64,000 bases of DNA from NCBI GenBank assembly GCA_034336665.1, contig JAPFBE010000036.1, forward strand, positions 372,001 to 436,000, read 5' to 3'. Position numbers and translations under genes: made by a program. How positions within the stretch are numbered: the first letter of the stretch is position 1; each line of letters starts with the position of its first letter. Source of the stretch: Luscinia megarhynchos. Its lineage: Eukaryota > Chordata > Aves > Passeriformes > Turdidae. Positions 22,142-33,951 of the stretch are shown here, one piece after another. Below the pieces are notes generated by a model that saw only the letters and a program-made list of their open reading frames with translations, was not told the DNA's origin and ran no database searches.

Positions 22142-23386
22142 GTGATAACTTTAAAAGTGGGTCCCCAGGTGGAGGAATTAGAATTTGTGATTGACACAGG
22201 GGCGGAGAGAACTTGTTTATTAAAAGCCCCAAAAGGTTGTAATATAAGTAAAGACATGGTACAAGTAACAGGGGCAAAAGGAGAAGAGTTCACAGTGCCT
22301 ATCATTAAAGATATAATAATTGAGGGGGAAACAAAAATTTGGCTGGGAGATGTCTTATTGGTTCCTGGAGGAGGCAGCAACCTATTTGGGCGAGACTTAC
22401 AGGTAAAGCTGCGAATAGGGGTAATTCCAGAAGAGGGAAGAATGACAGCTAGAATTTTAAAACTAAATCAAGACAATGAGAAAAAAATAAATAAAAAAGT
22501 GTGGGCTGGAGAAGGAAATAGGGGAGGACTGGATATTGACCCCATAAGGGCTACAATTGAGAGAGAAGAATGTCCCATATGTGTACGTCAGTACCCTATA
22601 TCCTTAGAAGGGCGAGAAGGCTTACAGCCAGTGATAGAGGGACTAATAAAAGATGGGACATTGGAACCTTGTATGTCTCCTCATAATACTCTTATCCTGC
22701 CAGTAAAAAAGCCCGATGGGAAATACAGATTAGTACAGGACTTACGAGAAGTCAACAAGAGAACTAGGGCCTGTTATCCTGTGGTACCCAAACCTTATAC
22801 CCTTCTTAGCAAAATCCCACCCCAGCATCAGTGGTTTAGTGTGGTGGACCTTAAGGATGCTTTCTGGGCATGTCCACTAGCAGAAGAGACCCAGGATATT
22901 TTTGCCTTTGAGTGGGAAGATCCAAAAAATGGGAGAAAATAGCAACTAAGGTGGACGAAACTACCACAGGGTTTTACAGAATCTCCAAATTTATTTGGGC
23001 AAGCTTTAGAAACAATATTACAAACCTTCCCCACTCCTCCTGGAGTAAAAATTGTCCAATATGTCGATGACCTTTTATTATCCGGGGAAGTTGAAGCTCA
23101 AGTTAGGGAGGCTACTATAAAACTTTTGAATTTTCTAGGGGAAAAGGGATTAAGGGTGTCAAAGGGAAAGCTACAGTTTGTGAAATCAGAAGTAAAGTAT
23201 CTTGGGCATCTAATAAGCAAAGGTAGCCAAAAGCTAAACCCTGAAAGAATTGCAGGGATTTTATCTCTCCCTGCTCCCTCTTCAAAAAGGAAAATTAGAA
23301 AACTGCTTGGATTACTAGGTTATTGTAGAATATGGATTGAAGGGTACACACAGGCAGTAAAGTTTTTGTATGAAAAATTGACCGAG
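22142..23386 (+). pseudogene. pol: pro-pol of ERV P: protease and reverse transcriptase
   Basis: The open frame 22142-22942 begins within protease (IDTGAERTCLL, DTG at 22193-22201; GRDL near 22390) and passes into reverse transcriptase (LPVKKPDGKYRLVQDLREVN). A TAG at 22940 breaks it. Similarity resumes with LPQGFTESPNLFGQ and YVDD at 23060-23071, then 23126 on to the solo LTR at 23387. Protease and RT in one frame after gag is the gammaretrovirus pattern. Activity is precluded by the stop and by the LTR insertion. Confidence 0.9.
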
Positions 23387-24022
23387 TGTCTCAGGTTGGT
23401 GTTATGTCTACTCCTCTCCCTGCCCCCCCTCGCTGTCTGCATGGAGCTGCCTGCTGCCGTGGCCGTTCCTCCCCCGCCCCTGCTGGCCCCCGGCCTGCTG
23501 CTGACTTGCTTGGCTGCTTGGCTTGCCCGGGCCGCTGCCGCTACTACCCCGCTGCTGCTGCCCCGCTGCTGCTGCCCCACTGCTTGCTGCCCCGGCTACT
23601 TGCTGCCCCGGCTGCTGCTGCCCCACTGCTGCTGCCTCGCTGCTTGCTGCCCCGGCTGCTGCTTTTCCCCCTCCCTTCTTCCCCTCATCTTGAAGATCTG
23701 TACCGGCTCTGGACGGGGACCTGAACATCAGAGACTGCCTCTGGAGTCTGCCAAAGAAGCTTTTCTCCCTTCCCAGCAGTGACTGTCTGAGCTCGTCCAT
23801 CCTAGCTCACTTTGGCGAAAACATTTTGTGTCATCTGGGGATCGTTCTTTCCTGGTGCTGGGAAGTGTTTTTTCTTTTGTTGTTAATAAATAGGTTTTTT
23901 CCACTTTTCCCCCTGAGTAAAATTATTTCCGAGCCCGGTGAGGGGAGGAATTGTGAGGGGGGTTTATTCTCTGGGGGGCTCCTTTGGAGGTTTTCCCCCA
24001 AATTTTGTCCTAAACTTGGACA
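23387..24022 (+). repeat. ERVL-type solo LTR (636 bp) in pol of ERV P
   Basis: TGTCTCAGGTTGG to ACTTGGACA. Flanking 5-mers are ccgag (23382-23386) and ccaag (24023-24027), one mismatch. Pol homology resumes right after it. The long Leu/Ala/Pro and Ala/Gly/Gln frames here come from a CTG/GCC-rich tract, not genes. AATAAA at about 23886. Confidence 0.88.
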
Positions 24023-24027
24023 CCAAG

Positions 24028-24225
24028 GGAGATGATGTAAAGTGGACTAAAGAGGATGATGAAAAATTGGAAGAATTGAAGTCAAAATTAGCCTCGGTAT
24101 CAGCTTTAAGCTTACACTCATTAGAAAAACCCTTTCATCTGTATGTCAATGTGGAAAATGGAGTGGCTCATGGAGTTCTGACTCAGGAATGGGGAGGGGT
24201 GAAAAGATCAATTGCCTTGTCACAG
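24028..24225 (+). pseudogene. pol: ERV P pol continuation (RT-RNase H connection)
   Basis: Reads VKWTKEDDEKLEELKSKL, then KPFHLYVNVENGVAHGVLTQ, the connection segment expected after the part interrupted at 23386. It stops where LTR-like sequence TGTGACTTGG begins. Confidence 0.8.
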
Positions 24226-24461
24226 TGTGACTTGGGTTTGCCAACCTTAATATATTTAATTTCTTTTAGAGACAGGACCCAGAAGTAGAGACAAGGCAGG
24301 CTCAAAACTTAAAAAGTTACAAGAAGAAATTTATTAATAATACAAAAAAGAATTAGGATTCAGGATAAAATTCCTAGATTGTTCCCTCCTCCCCTTCATT
24401 CCACATTTCTTACCAACAACATACAGAGAGAACACTTCAGTCAATTATACACTCAAATAAT
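24226..24461. repeat. Foreign LTR-like segment replacing the 3' part of ERV P
   Basis: Starts TGTGACTTGGG and includes AATTTATTAATAATAC (an AATAAA on the minus strand). It looks like the 3' part of an unrelated minus-strand LTR. It separates broken pol from the last 103 bp of the 3' LTR. Confidence 0.4.
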
Positions 24462-24564
24462 GCCAGGCACCCAGCCGTTTTAACCCTTTGCTTTATGTAT
24501 GTCTCCTATTGTCTTTTTATTAAACCTTTTAATTCTCCCAAAACAGTGAACCGTGTTTTTCACA
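24462..24564 (+). repeat. Truncated 3' LTR of ERV P
   Basis: 103 bases matching 19345-19447 with one difference, ending CACA just before the atgag duplication. Confidence 0.88.
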
Positions 24565-24569
24565 ATGAG

Positions 24570-25930
24570 GGAACAGATTACCAGGCTGCTGAGACTCATA
24601 TTATGAGGGAACTGGCATGTAAAGAGGTGGAGAACTGTCTCCCGTGGGAGGGACCCCATGGTGCAGCAGGGGAGCAACTCCTCTCCCTGAGCAGCGGGAG
24701 GAGCCTCAGGTGATGAACTGTGCAACAACCTCTGTTTTGATTTCTTCTTAAATATCTTATCTGTCTCTTCTTAGAGACAAGGTTAGGAGAAAATTCTCTG
24801 GAATGAGTGTTTCCACTAAAGAAAACCGGCTTCAGGAATCTCTTTTCTGCCAGTGAGAAAAATGAATACCAGTGGGTGAAAGTGAAAAAAGTAAAAAACA
24901 ACAACCCTGTTTTTTGAAAAAGCACCCACAGGGCACAGGAAAAAAATTGAATAAATGCTAAATATTGAACCGTCAGAACCTTACCCCATCTCCCCACACA
25001 CACACTCACACCCACCCACAGCAGAATGGAAAACCCAAAATGCCAGGGAAAGAAACGAACTGACCAGCCGTGTTGCACGGGGAATAAAATGACACTAGCT
25101 TTTTTGTCTCAGAGAAGTAAAAAAAAAGTTCACACAGCAGCTCAGGCAAAACAGATGGGAACCTGTTGAACCTCTGGTGTTCGTCTCCTCCTCACAGCAG
25201 ATGAAGCTGGTGGATTTTGGTGTCCTTTCTCTTGTTGGTTCTCAAGGTCTCAGGCCAGGTGGAGCGGTTCCCGTGATCCCGGCCAATCGGCTCCCATTGA
25301 TTGTCTGATCTCAGACCAAAACCAAGCCAAACAGCTCAAGAAAAAATCCCAAAAAACTGGCGAAGGATTGCTGCTGCAGTCTCCGGGCCAGGGAAAGGGG
25401 AAAAGACAAACTTCTTGCTTAAGCTAACAACAAAACAAGCCAACTAAGCAACAAAGTAATGTCTGGTCCATGATACGCCCAAACATGCCCTGGAGTGAGT
25501 CTTTGAACAAAGCCTGCGCAAGAGCCCCAAGGTTCCCACCGCTCCCCCGGACCCACTCTAAAGTTACAGCAACCATTTCTGGGCATAAAGCAGATGATCA
25601 GGAATAGAGTATCATCATAAAATCACGCCAAGACATTATCACAGAGGCATTACCACAATTTCTAAATGTCCCAGCCTTGGCAAGCAGCACATTCCTCTTT
25701 AGAGCCATCAGGGATTGGCTCTGCCATACATGGTGGAAGCTTCTAGCAGCTTCTCACAGAAGCCACCTCTGTGGCCCTCCACCCACTACCAAACACCAGG
25801 CCTTACAAATCCAATAGAATAGAAGATAGAGAGGTTAGTGAGGAAGTATCTGCCTGTCGGGTAGGGGGAGGGAAGATCATTAGCCCGTGGCTGGAATTGA
25901 ATGCAGCAAAAGCCAAAAAACAGTCATACA
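24570..25930. other. Unassigned repeat-derived sequence
   Basis: 24570-24650 continues the short repeat interrupted by ERV P (relative at 15060-15117). The rest shows no supported gene. Frames on the minus strand at 24480-25078 have no recognisable domain. Confidence 0.4.
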
Positions 25931-25959
25931 GGCAGAGCAGCCACCATCGTTTCTCTTTG

Positions 25960-26205
25960 GGCCCCTGTGATCCTGGCCCAGCCCCCAGCACGGCCTGAAA
26001 TACTCCACCTCGACTCCTCCAGCTGCTGCCTGGGTGAGATATTAACTCTTTCAGTGCACAGATGAGAGCTACAGACCTTCCATCCTCTTTTGAGTGAGAG
26101 AAAAGGACAGAATGAAGACACACAGAGAAGCAACATGGAGACATCGTGGTCAGACAAGAAGGGTCAGGTCCCAGATGGGAGGGGATGAGGAGATGCCTTA
26201 AGCTG
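25960..26205. repeat. Dispersed repeat R, copy 2 (left part)
   Basis: Shares the ordered blocks CCCAGCACGGCCTG, GAGATATTAACTCTTTCAGTG, CAGACCTTCCATCCTC and CAGATGGGAGGGGATGAGGAG with 14100-14340 and 29330-29558. Confidence 0.6.
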
Positions 26206-26216
26206 CAGTTCTCTTG

Positions 26217-26678
26217 TGTTATAAATGAGAAACAAGGTTTCGATATTTAGCAAAATTTAGATTGGTTTATTTTATATAGACAGAGCAAGCAGCACTGGGG
26301 AAAACATGAGGGGTCACCGCCCACTCCACGCTTCCACCGAACTTGGTTTGCAGCTCCCTTTTTATAGTATGGTTTTCCTTGTAGTAAGCAATAATTGTTA
26401 TGGTTTTGTTGTAGTAATTCTGCAAGATAAGCAGTGGTGGTCAAAGAAACTTCCAAACTTCCGTGGGACAGTTCTTCAGACAATTGGTCATGTAACCATC
26501 TGGTCTTGGTAGATAAAAACAAGGAGAAGTAGGGAGCCTGATATTTAGCAGATAGTTTGTGATTGACCACACAAAGGCAGGAAATCTGATTCTGCAGAAT
26601 CTGTTGGGCTGTGTGAAAGCCTTGTTTTGCAAGCTGTCAGTAGATACAACTTATTTAGGAAACATAATATTTATAACA
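26217..26678 (-). repeat. Solo LTR related to 6421-6975
   Basis: Ends TGTTATAAATGAG and ATTTATAACA form an inverted pair. The minus strand has CTATATAAAATAAACC near its 3' end, which sets orientation. No target duplication is obvious at the flanks (left ...TCTTG, right GAGGG). Confidence 0.6.
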
Positions 26679-26818
26679 GAGGGATTTAAACAGAGTGGGT
26701 TTAATCATATATTTCCCTTTATCTAGGTCCATGTTCTTTTCTTATTTTAAGTATTCTGGTTTATACAAACTCCAAAACTTCTATGATTAACACGAATCAT
26801 TTATCAATTATCACATCT

Positions 26819-27526
26819 TGTAAGCTATGGTGATGGACTATGATATATTGAATATCCTTATAAGTCATAGAAGAAGCATGGGGGGAGTGGAGCATTCACA
26901 TTGTAGACATGAGCAAAGGCATCCATGCTGAACAAGCAGATGTTGAAGTAGATGTGATCCCATGAGAAGTTTGACCAGAGAGAGAGAAGAGTGATGAAGT
27001 AATAAAGACCCATTGCCTTCAGGGAAATAAGAATAAGACCTCTGTTCCAAAAGATAAAGATGATCTCAGAGATAGATTGAACAGAACCTTTGCTTCTGAA
27101 CGGCTCATCCTTAAAAGTGTACCCAATTGGCCAAAGAGTGAGCCCTCAAAAACAGTTGTGGAAAAAGCTGTAAGTCGAGGGGAGGGACTTTTACACAGTG
27201 ATCAGATTTCCATTCTCCTGGGCGGCTGATTTGCTGTGACATTGAAGCCACTAGAGAATTGTTTTCTTGTGGAGAAGTCTCCATAGCATTACGAGAGACT
27301 CCTCTCCCTAAGTGAACTGGAGAAAGACTATTTTAAAGATGGTAAACTGATTTGTTTCTGTACATTGTCAGTGTGAGAGAAAAGAGGGTGTAAGGGGGAG
27401 GAGAAATGTTCTTAAGGTTTTATTCTGATTCTTCTTATTATTTTACTTTCTGTTAATGAAATTTTCTTTTATACCCTTTAAAGTTTGAGCATGCTTTGCT
27501 TTGTCTCCTAATCCTATCTCACAGCA
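26819..27526. repeat. Dispersed repeat, copy 2 (right part)
   Basis: Collinear with 52859-53467: TAAGCTATGG..., CTGTAAAAGATTA-like and CTCCTCTCCC... blocks, a T-rich TTTATACCCTTT segment, and ...TCCTAATCCTATCTCA at the right end. The two copies differ substantially, so the family is old. Confidence 0.6.
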
Positions 27527-28698
27527 GGAAATGAGTAAATAATTCTAGTGGGTGCACTGGCAATTTGGCCAGCACTAAATCCATCTCATAAATTGGTGCA
27601 CCACCCAGGAAATCTCAAATTGGTGAAGCAAAACCATTACAGCACCTTTTTACATGTGGTGTTGTATGAGGTAATCAGGGTTGATCAGGACAGATTGTAC
27701 AAATTCACAACAGCTATCAATTCAACTCAGATAAGACAGAATGTTATTCAGGGTTGAGTTCAGTCTTCTCCATGCATAAATTATCTTTGAAGTAGTGAAG
27801 CACAGATGTCCTGATTGTTTAGCTATATAAGACAGGCTCACTTTTGTTCTTTGTTTCCACTCTGGTGACTTTTAAACATTTTTTCTGCATATTAAGTCAC
27901 TTTCTACGCATCCTCTTGACACATGTAAATTTTAGAACTTTGTAGTCCAAGAATTAGAAAGCCTCTAGTGCAATGAGGGTTTGTAACAATAGGTAGTCGG
28001 TAGAAATATTTCAAAATGTCTATCAGATAAAGCACAGCTCAGGACTCAGGTAAAGGAATGATGCATTTCTAGGGCCTACTTGGACTTATCTGCAAGAAGG
28101 GCATATCCCTACTGCATGTACAGCAGAACTTTGGCTCACTGAGCATGTTAAGGGAAAAAAAAAAGAATGGTAGCAATGCTATTTATGATTCTCTGAGGTT
28201 ATCAAGTAGCCAAGCACAGAATTTAAGGAGCAGAAGTTTGAATTGAGACATCTACATGACTTTAAATTATTAAATCTGCCAGAGATCAGACAGCTACAGA
28301 AGCTGAACTGGGTAGCACCGCAGACCTTTTGGCCCTGGTAGATTGAAAGCCAAGGGAGATATAAACTCAAGGCAAGAACTGAAGACATCATGTCTGGTCA
28401 CTCTGACCCTCTGATGCTGACCGCTCTGACGAGGAAAGAGATAACAACATTACTAGTGTAAGAAGCATAATCAGAAGATTGTGTTTCTAAAGGGGACTGG
28501 GACAAAGGGGTCAGAGTAGAAAATTTTGTACAAACGTAGTGACCTATAAATACTGGTAAAGTGCATAATAAACTGGCTTTGCTTTGCTGGCATAAGCAGA
28601 CTCTGTGTCAGTCCTCGCAGAAGTCCATGTGAAAATTGCTGTTGAGCAACTAGATGCTTTTCTGCTTCCCTACTCTTTTTCACAAGGATGTGCTGGTC
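27527..28698. other. No gene recognised; possible old LTR near 28390-28640
   Basis: CCTATAAATAC at about 28541 followed by AATAAAC at about 28567 looks like an LTR core promoter/polyA pair, but no boundaries were found. Elsewhere nothing is supported. Confidence 0.35.
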
Positions 28699-29558
28699 TG
28701 TTATGATCCCAGTAAAAGGCACTCAGAACTCTGTAAGGTTTCATTTAAAATGCTTTTTATTCGAGCTAACACTATAATGAGAGAATAATATAGTGTGCTG
28801 GTTGTGCTTTGGTTGGCACCTGGGGGAGGGATACATGGAGGTTTTTCCTCCTTGAGAACTTCCTCTCTGAGTTGATGGGACCAATTGCAGGATGGTTTAG
28901 TTGTTGACAGACTGAGAAACCAATTGGAGAATTCAGTCTGCCTCTGTGAATTCACATTTTGAAACAAGTAAAACCCCAGGAAAGCTCTCTTTCGTTTCTG
29001 GCCTCTCACAAGGTAACAGCGACCGACCCGGGCCCCCTCCCATGTGGCCTAGGCCAGACAGGGGTGGGCTCGGGATGACACTGGGCCCCGTTTTCAACCA
29101 GGGGCCCCGATAGCCAGGGGGAGGAGAGGCCCATTGCTAAGATCCTAGCCTCCTCCTGGTGTGGCCGTGGCTTGGCAAAACCTTGCCCTGTCACCGGCTC
29201 GGAGCAGCCGTGGGGTGGCCCGGCCCATGTGGCCTGGGGGACGAGGCAGCTGAGCCCCGTTCTGGCAAAGCCCTTCCCACCCCTGCTTGTGTGTCAAGGT
29301 GGAGGGAAGACAAGCGCCGGAGGGCAGTCCTTGCCCAGCTCCCCAGCGCAGCCCGAGTCTCCCGAGATCCTGGCACAGGCTTCAGCATGGCCAGTCGCAG
29401 ACCCCTGCATCCTCCATGTGAGATTTTAACCCTTTCAATGCTCAGATAAGACTTGCAGACCTTCAATCCTCTCTTGAGTGAGAAGAAAGAAAACAGAAAG
29501 GATACACCAAAGTCAGTGAAGGAGGAGTCAAGTTCCAGATGGAAGGAGAATGAGGAGG
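28699..29558. repeat. Dispersed repeat R, copy 3 (left part)
   Basis: Starts TGTTATGATCCC (LTR-like terminus) and matches copy 1 from about 28845. It is cut at 29558 by ERV N and resumes at 52831. Confidence 0.7.
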
Positions 29559-30093
29559 TGAAACAGGGGATTTAAGGGTTAAATAGAATGAAAAATAGAA
29601 TATATGGTATCAGTTACTGTGTGCATATAAGGAAAGGAATGCAGGATAAGAGACCCCTGATTTATAGATTTTGCTGGGCTTGCAAAAATGAAGGGGGTCC
29701 TCTTTGTAAAAGTGCAGAGTCTGCAAAATATCACAAACAAGAGACTAAAGCGCATGCGTAGAAAGACAAGGTAAAAAGTTCAACAGCGAGGAAGACTGCT
29801 GTTCTTCATCATTTTCAGCCCACCGACTCATTTAGAGACCACTGACCCAATAAACTACGCAGCCGCAATGAATATGCAACTGATTTCCATACAGAGGGGG
29901 GAACAGGCGGGGCAGATAATCAATATGTATAGGCGATTTAGAATATGCATGAACTTCCTAGATAAATAGAAGATTAGAAATCATATAAGGTACGCAGGAT
30001 TTGGGAAGATGCTCTCCCCCTGCGTCCAGCGCTGAATAAAATACGTACCTACTCCACAACTTTATGGGTTGTGAAGTTTATTTCCATGCTTCA
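29559..30093 (+). repeat. 5' LTR of ERV N (535 bp)
   Basis: TGAAACAGGGGATT to CCATGCTTCA. Contains AATAAAATACG about 50 bp from the end, consistent with a plus-strand polyadenylation signal. The same length as the 3' LTR. Confidence 0.93.
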
Positions 30094-30096
30094 TTT

Positions 30097-30114
30097 TGGC
30101 ACCCCAGATGGGAC
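30097..30114 (+). other. Primer-binding site of ERV N, tRNA not identified
   Basis: TGGCACCCCAGATGGGAC begins three bases after the LTR and has the required TGG start. It does not exactly match any tRNA 3' end I can recall with confidence. Confidence 0.55.
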
Positions 30115-31020
30115 CTTGCTGTCTGTCTGCAGGATCGGGCTGAGGGCGGACGGCTCCACGGCACGCCCCGGGATTTCCTGGAGGAGACCTCGACCCCGGC
30201 TCGCTCACTGCAGCGACAGAAAGGACCACTGGCTGGCAGATGAAACGGTACGTATTAATTCTGGGGGGTTTGTAAAACATATGTACGCGTGACTGGAGGG
30301 CTGTTGATAAATCGCAGGAGACGTCCTGCGTACAACAAAGTCCCTGTGTAGGTAGGGCTTGCAAGCAGTGGGTAGGTGGAGTTACCGGCAGAGGGATACG
30401 AGCACCGGAGGGGCCTCTCCATTCCCTTGGCCTCCGCGGGTCGAGAAGGCAGGAGGGGGGCCGGTGAAGGAATTCACTGACTGATAGAGCAGCCACGGAG
30501 CGACCCTAGAACGCAGGTCGAGTGGATTCCTGCTCCCGTGTTATCGGCGCTAAGGTGGTGCGTGTGTTGAAGTCCGGACATTGTGAGCAATGTGAGTGTG
30601 TGAGTGAGTGAGACATGCCCAGGAGGGGAGTAAGTGTGGGGTATTTGCTTCAGAAAGGCAGAATTGTGTAGTGTGTGGTGTGATGCAAGCGGGACCGTGG
30701 ATGTGCTGAAAACATAATGATTGTTAGTAGAAAGTATGAATAATAAGTGTGCTGTGTTCGTACAAGAGCGGGCGTGCTGCATTGGTGCATTGGGTGCTTT
30801 GTTTGCGTACTGAGAAGGGTGAAAAGGGGTCCCCTTTCCAATGGTTTGGGCGTGATCCTTGGGAATTTGTGAACCTAATAGACAGCCAGATTGAGAGAGG
30901 AAACAAATAGGCTGATCTAGCAGTTGGTATTGTGTGTGGGAAGGGGATTGGAAGGAAATTCTAAAGTTCAGTAAGGAAAAGTTTAGGTGTAAGATAGTCA
31001 GGGGACAAAAAGAGAAGATA

Positions 31021-31756
31021 ATGGGATCTACACAGAGCACAGAAGTCCCTAAAGCCAGCCCATTAGGATGTGTTATAACACATTGGAAAGAAGTTGCAGG
31101 AACTGGCAGCACTGAAAATAAATTCACCCTAATTAAATATTGCAGTCAGTGGTGGCCACTTTATAGACTAGACCACGGAGTAAGGTGGCCACCCACCGGG
31201 ACTTTAGATTATGATACCCTGCTGCAACTAATGTTGTTTTTGAGAAGAGAGGGCAAATGGAGTGAGGTCTCCTACTGTGACATGTTTTTCTCTCTCCGAA
31301 ACCACCCTGAATGGCAGAGAGACTGTGGGACCAAGGCACCCTCTGACCCTCTAGTTTTGGCCCTTGAGAAGGAAAGGAAAGCAAATAAAGGGAAACTTGA
31401 AAGGTGTAGTTCAGAATGTGATATAGGTGAGAGGTGTACCAGATTAGACAAAATGCACAATTTGGATAACAGGGTTTGAGTGATCTATTAATTTACTAGA
31501 TGAGGCGTGGAGAGTATTTAGCAATAGAGAAGAGGGATATAAGCAGAATGTGAGGAATTTGGTGGCAGTGGTGAGAGAAGAGAGAGGAGGACAAAGTCGT
31601 GGGCAGGGTCGACGAGGGGGACAGGGGGGCCCACCTCAATTGGGTAAAGATCAGCGCGCATTTTGTAAAGAGTTTGGGCACTGGAAGAATGAATGCCCTA
31701 AACGGAGGAGGGACAAGGAAAAAGGTGTGATCGTACATGTAAAAGGAAACTGAAGA
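31021..31756 (+). pseudogene. gag: gag of ERV N with capsid mostly deleted
   Basis: The ATG at 31021 gives MGSTQSTEVP, a myristoylation-type start. It is preferred over the upstream in-frame ATG at 30934, which lies in the leader. The matrix region (LGCVITHWKE, TLLQLMLFLRREG) ends in a stop at 31479. Immediately afterwards the sequence resembles the capsid C-terminus and then nucleocapsid (31550-31753), so most of capsid is missing. The zinc knuckle reads RAFCKEFGHWKNEC: the first Cys of CX2CX4HX4C is Arg, codon CGC at 31655-31657. The 14580 remnant is a relative. Confidence 0.88.
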
Positions 31757-31798
31757 GGACCGGGAGATCCACCCCCAGCAGATCCCCTGGTTATAACA

Positions 31799-33527
31799 AT
31801 GGAGATGGGGGAGGAGGGAAAGGGGGTAGAGTTTTTAATTGATACACTACCAGCATATTCAGTATTGAACAAGGCCCTGGTGCCTGTGGGAAAAGATTAT
31901 GTTATGGTACAAGGAGTCACTGGCCAGTCTGAAAAGGCTTGTTTTTGTAAACCTCTAAAATATAAATTTGGGAAACAATGGGGCACTCATAAGTTTTTAT
32001 ACATGCCAAATTCCCCGAAGGCGCTCCTGGGAAGAGACTTATTGGAACAACTACAAGCGACCATTGTATTTAAAAATGGGGAGATTACTTTGGAGGTAAA
32101 CGACCAACAATATATAGAAGTGTTGAGCTTAATATTGACAATCACTGAAATGGAAGGAGAAATTAGAGAAGAAATAATTAGTCAGGTGTTCCCTGGAGTA
32201 TGGGCTTCCAATGTGCCAGGGAGAGCAAAAAACGCACCTCCTATAATAATTAAACTCAAAGAAGGGAAACAACCAGTCAGGATCAAGCAGTATCCTTTGA
32301 GAAAAGAGGACAGAGAAGGAATTGCGCCAGTGATTGAGAACTTCTTACAACTAGGATTACTAAAAGAATGCCAATCTGAGTTTAATACTCCTATTTTACC
32401 TGTTCGGAAACCTGATGGGTCATACCGGGTGGTGCAAGACTTGAGGGCTGTTAATAAAATAACTGAAGATCTTTATCCAGTAGTGGCAAACCCATATACT
32501 TTATTAACATGCTTAACACCAGAGTTTACTTGGTTTACTGTTTTAGACCTGAAAGATGCCTTCTTTTGCCTCCCTCTCCATGAAGCCAGTCAGAAAATTT
32601 TTGCATTTGAATGGGAAAATCCTAAAACTGGACAGAGAACTCAACTCACATGGAAAGTACTCCCTTAAGGGTTTAAAAATTCTCCTACTTTGTTTAGAGA
32701 GCAGCTTGCCAAGGACTTAGAAGCCTGGGAGGCCCCCTCAGAAGAAGGAAAGCTGATGCAGTACGTAGACGATTTTCCAATAGCCACTAAGACGGAAGAA
32801 GCATGTGTGGCCTGGACGGTGAGTCTCTTAAACTTTTTGGGACTCCAGGGGTATAGAGTATCAAGGAAAAAGGCTCAGGTGGTGAAGCAGAAGGTTATCT
32901 ACCTGGGGTACGAAGTTAGTGCCGGACAACGGACCCTAGGGCAAGATCGTAAAGAAACAATATGCCAAACTCCACAACCCCAGACAATAAAGGAACTGCG
33001 AACCTTTTTAGGGATGACAGGATGGTGTAGGTTGTGGATCTACAACTATGGGTTGCTTGTTAAACCTCTGTACATGCTCATGGCAAATGGCAGCAGAGAT
33101 CTCAAGTGGACTAAAGAGGCCACTCAAGCCTTTCGTCGATTAAAGGATGCTCTTATGTCAGCCCCAGCCCTAGGACTCCTTGATGTAAGTAAACCATTCT
33201 TTTTGTTCTCCCATGAGAAACAGGGGATTGCCCTGGGAATACTAGCACAGAACCTAGGGCCATACCGAAGGGCAGTTGCTTACTTCTCTAAGCAATTGGA
33301 TGCAACGGCCAAAGGGATGGCCAGGGTGCCTCAGAGCTGTAGCAGCAGTTGTGATGAATATTCAAGAGGCACGCAAATTCACCCTGGGCCAGAAAATGAC
33401 TGTATTAGTGTCTCACACAGTATCTACAGTATTAGAGGTAAAAGGGGGGCACTGGCTTTCCCCACAAAGGTTCTTAAAATACCAAGCTATTATGGTGGAA
33501 CAAGATGATGTGGAAATAGTGGCGACT
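31799..33527 (+). pseudogene. pol: pro-pol of ERV N, left part (protease, reverse transcriptase)
   Basis: The frame 31799-32668 starts in protease, where the catalytic DTG reads DTL (31841-31849), and continues into reverse transcriptase (LPVRKPDGSYRVVQDLRAVN). It ends at TAA 32666-32668, in the place of Gln in the conserved LPQG motif. Homology goes on in 32690-33508 with YVDD at 32762-32773 and the connection domain. A frameshift lies near 33320, and class II copy B cuts the gene at 33527. Protease and RT are in one frame, gammaretrovirus style. Confidence 0.9.
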
Positions 33528-33889
33528 TGCTAAAATGATGCTTTGTCTTTTTCCTAATTACTTAAGATAAGACAATGTATCTTATAGCATGGATGGAAAA
33601 GGATTACAAAAGAGGCTCTTCCTTTTCTCAGCATTATTCTAAAGCGATGGCATGGCCCGATGGAGGAAAGAGGAAAGAGCGAGATCCCTCCTGGGACCTC
33701 CGTCTTCAGGAGAGGGAATGGGGAGTGGCTTTGGCTAGCAGCCAATGGGATAAGGATACAGGGGGGGATAGGATCAGGATACAGGAACTCCCGGTAGGGT
33801 ACAAGGTCACAGGGAAAGGTCACAGGACAGGAAGGAGATGGCCAGGTTTGCTGATTCATTCCTTATACCTAATTTATCGAATTACAACA
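33528..33889 (-). repeat. 3' LTR of class II copy B
   Basis: TGCTAAAATGATGC to GAATTACAACA in plus-strand reading. Adjoined at 33890 by a polypurine tract. Confidence 0.94.
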
Positions 33890-33905
33890 TCTCCCCGTTT
33901 TTTGT
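33890..33905 (-). other. Polypurine tract of copy B
   Basis: The minus strand reads ACAAAAAACGGGGAGA directly against the LTR. Confidence 0.88.
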
Positions 33906-33951
33906 TTTTTATGTAGGGGGGTGATATTAAACTAATTCTAGTCCGAATTTA

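Larger units (their letters stand above)
18898..24564 (+). mobile_element. Class I (gammaretrovirus-like) ERV P, defective
   Basis: 5' LTR, tRNA-Pro-like primer site, gag, protease and reverse transcriptase, then the start of the RNase H region and only the last 103 bp of a 3' LTR. Perfect 5-bp flanking repeats atgag (18893-18897 and 24565-24569) show that both ends of one insertion are present. Integrase and env are missing, and 24226-24461 is unrelated sequence. A solo LTR sits in pol at 23387-24022. Confidence 0.9.

Noticed and set aside
23126..23800. Leu/Ala/Pro- and Gly/Ala/Gln-rich proteins
   Set aside because: They lie within the ERVL-type solo LTR and result from a CTG/GCC-rich tract; the similar tracts at 12290-12695 and 50837-51357 behave the same.
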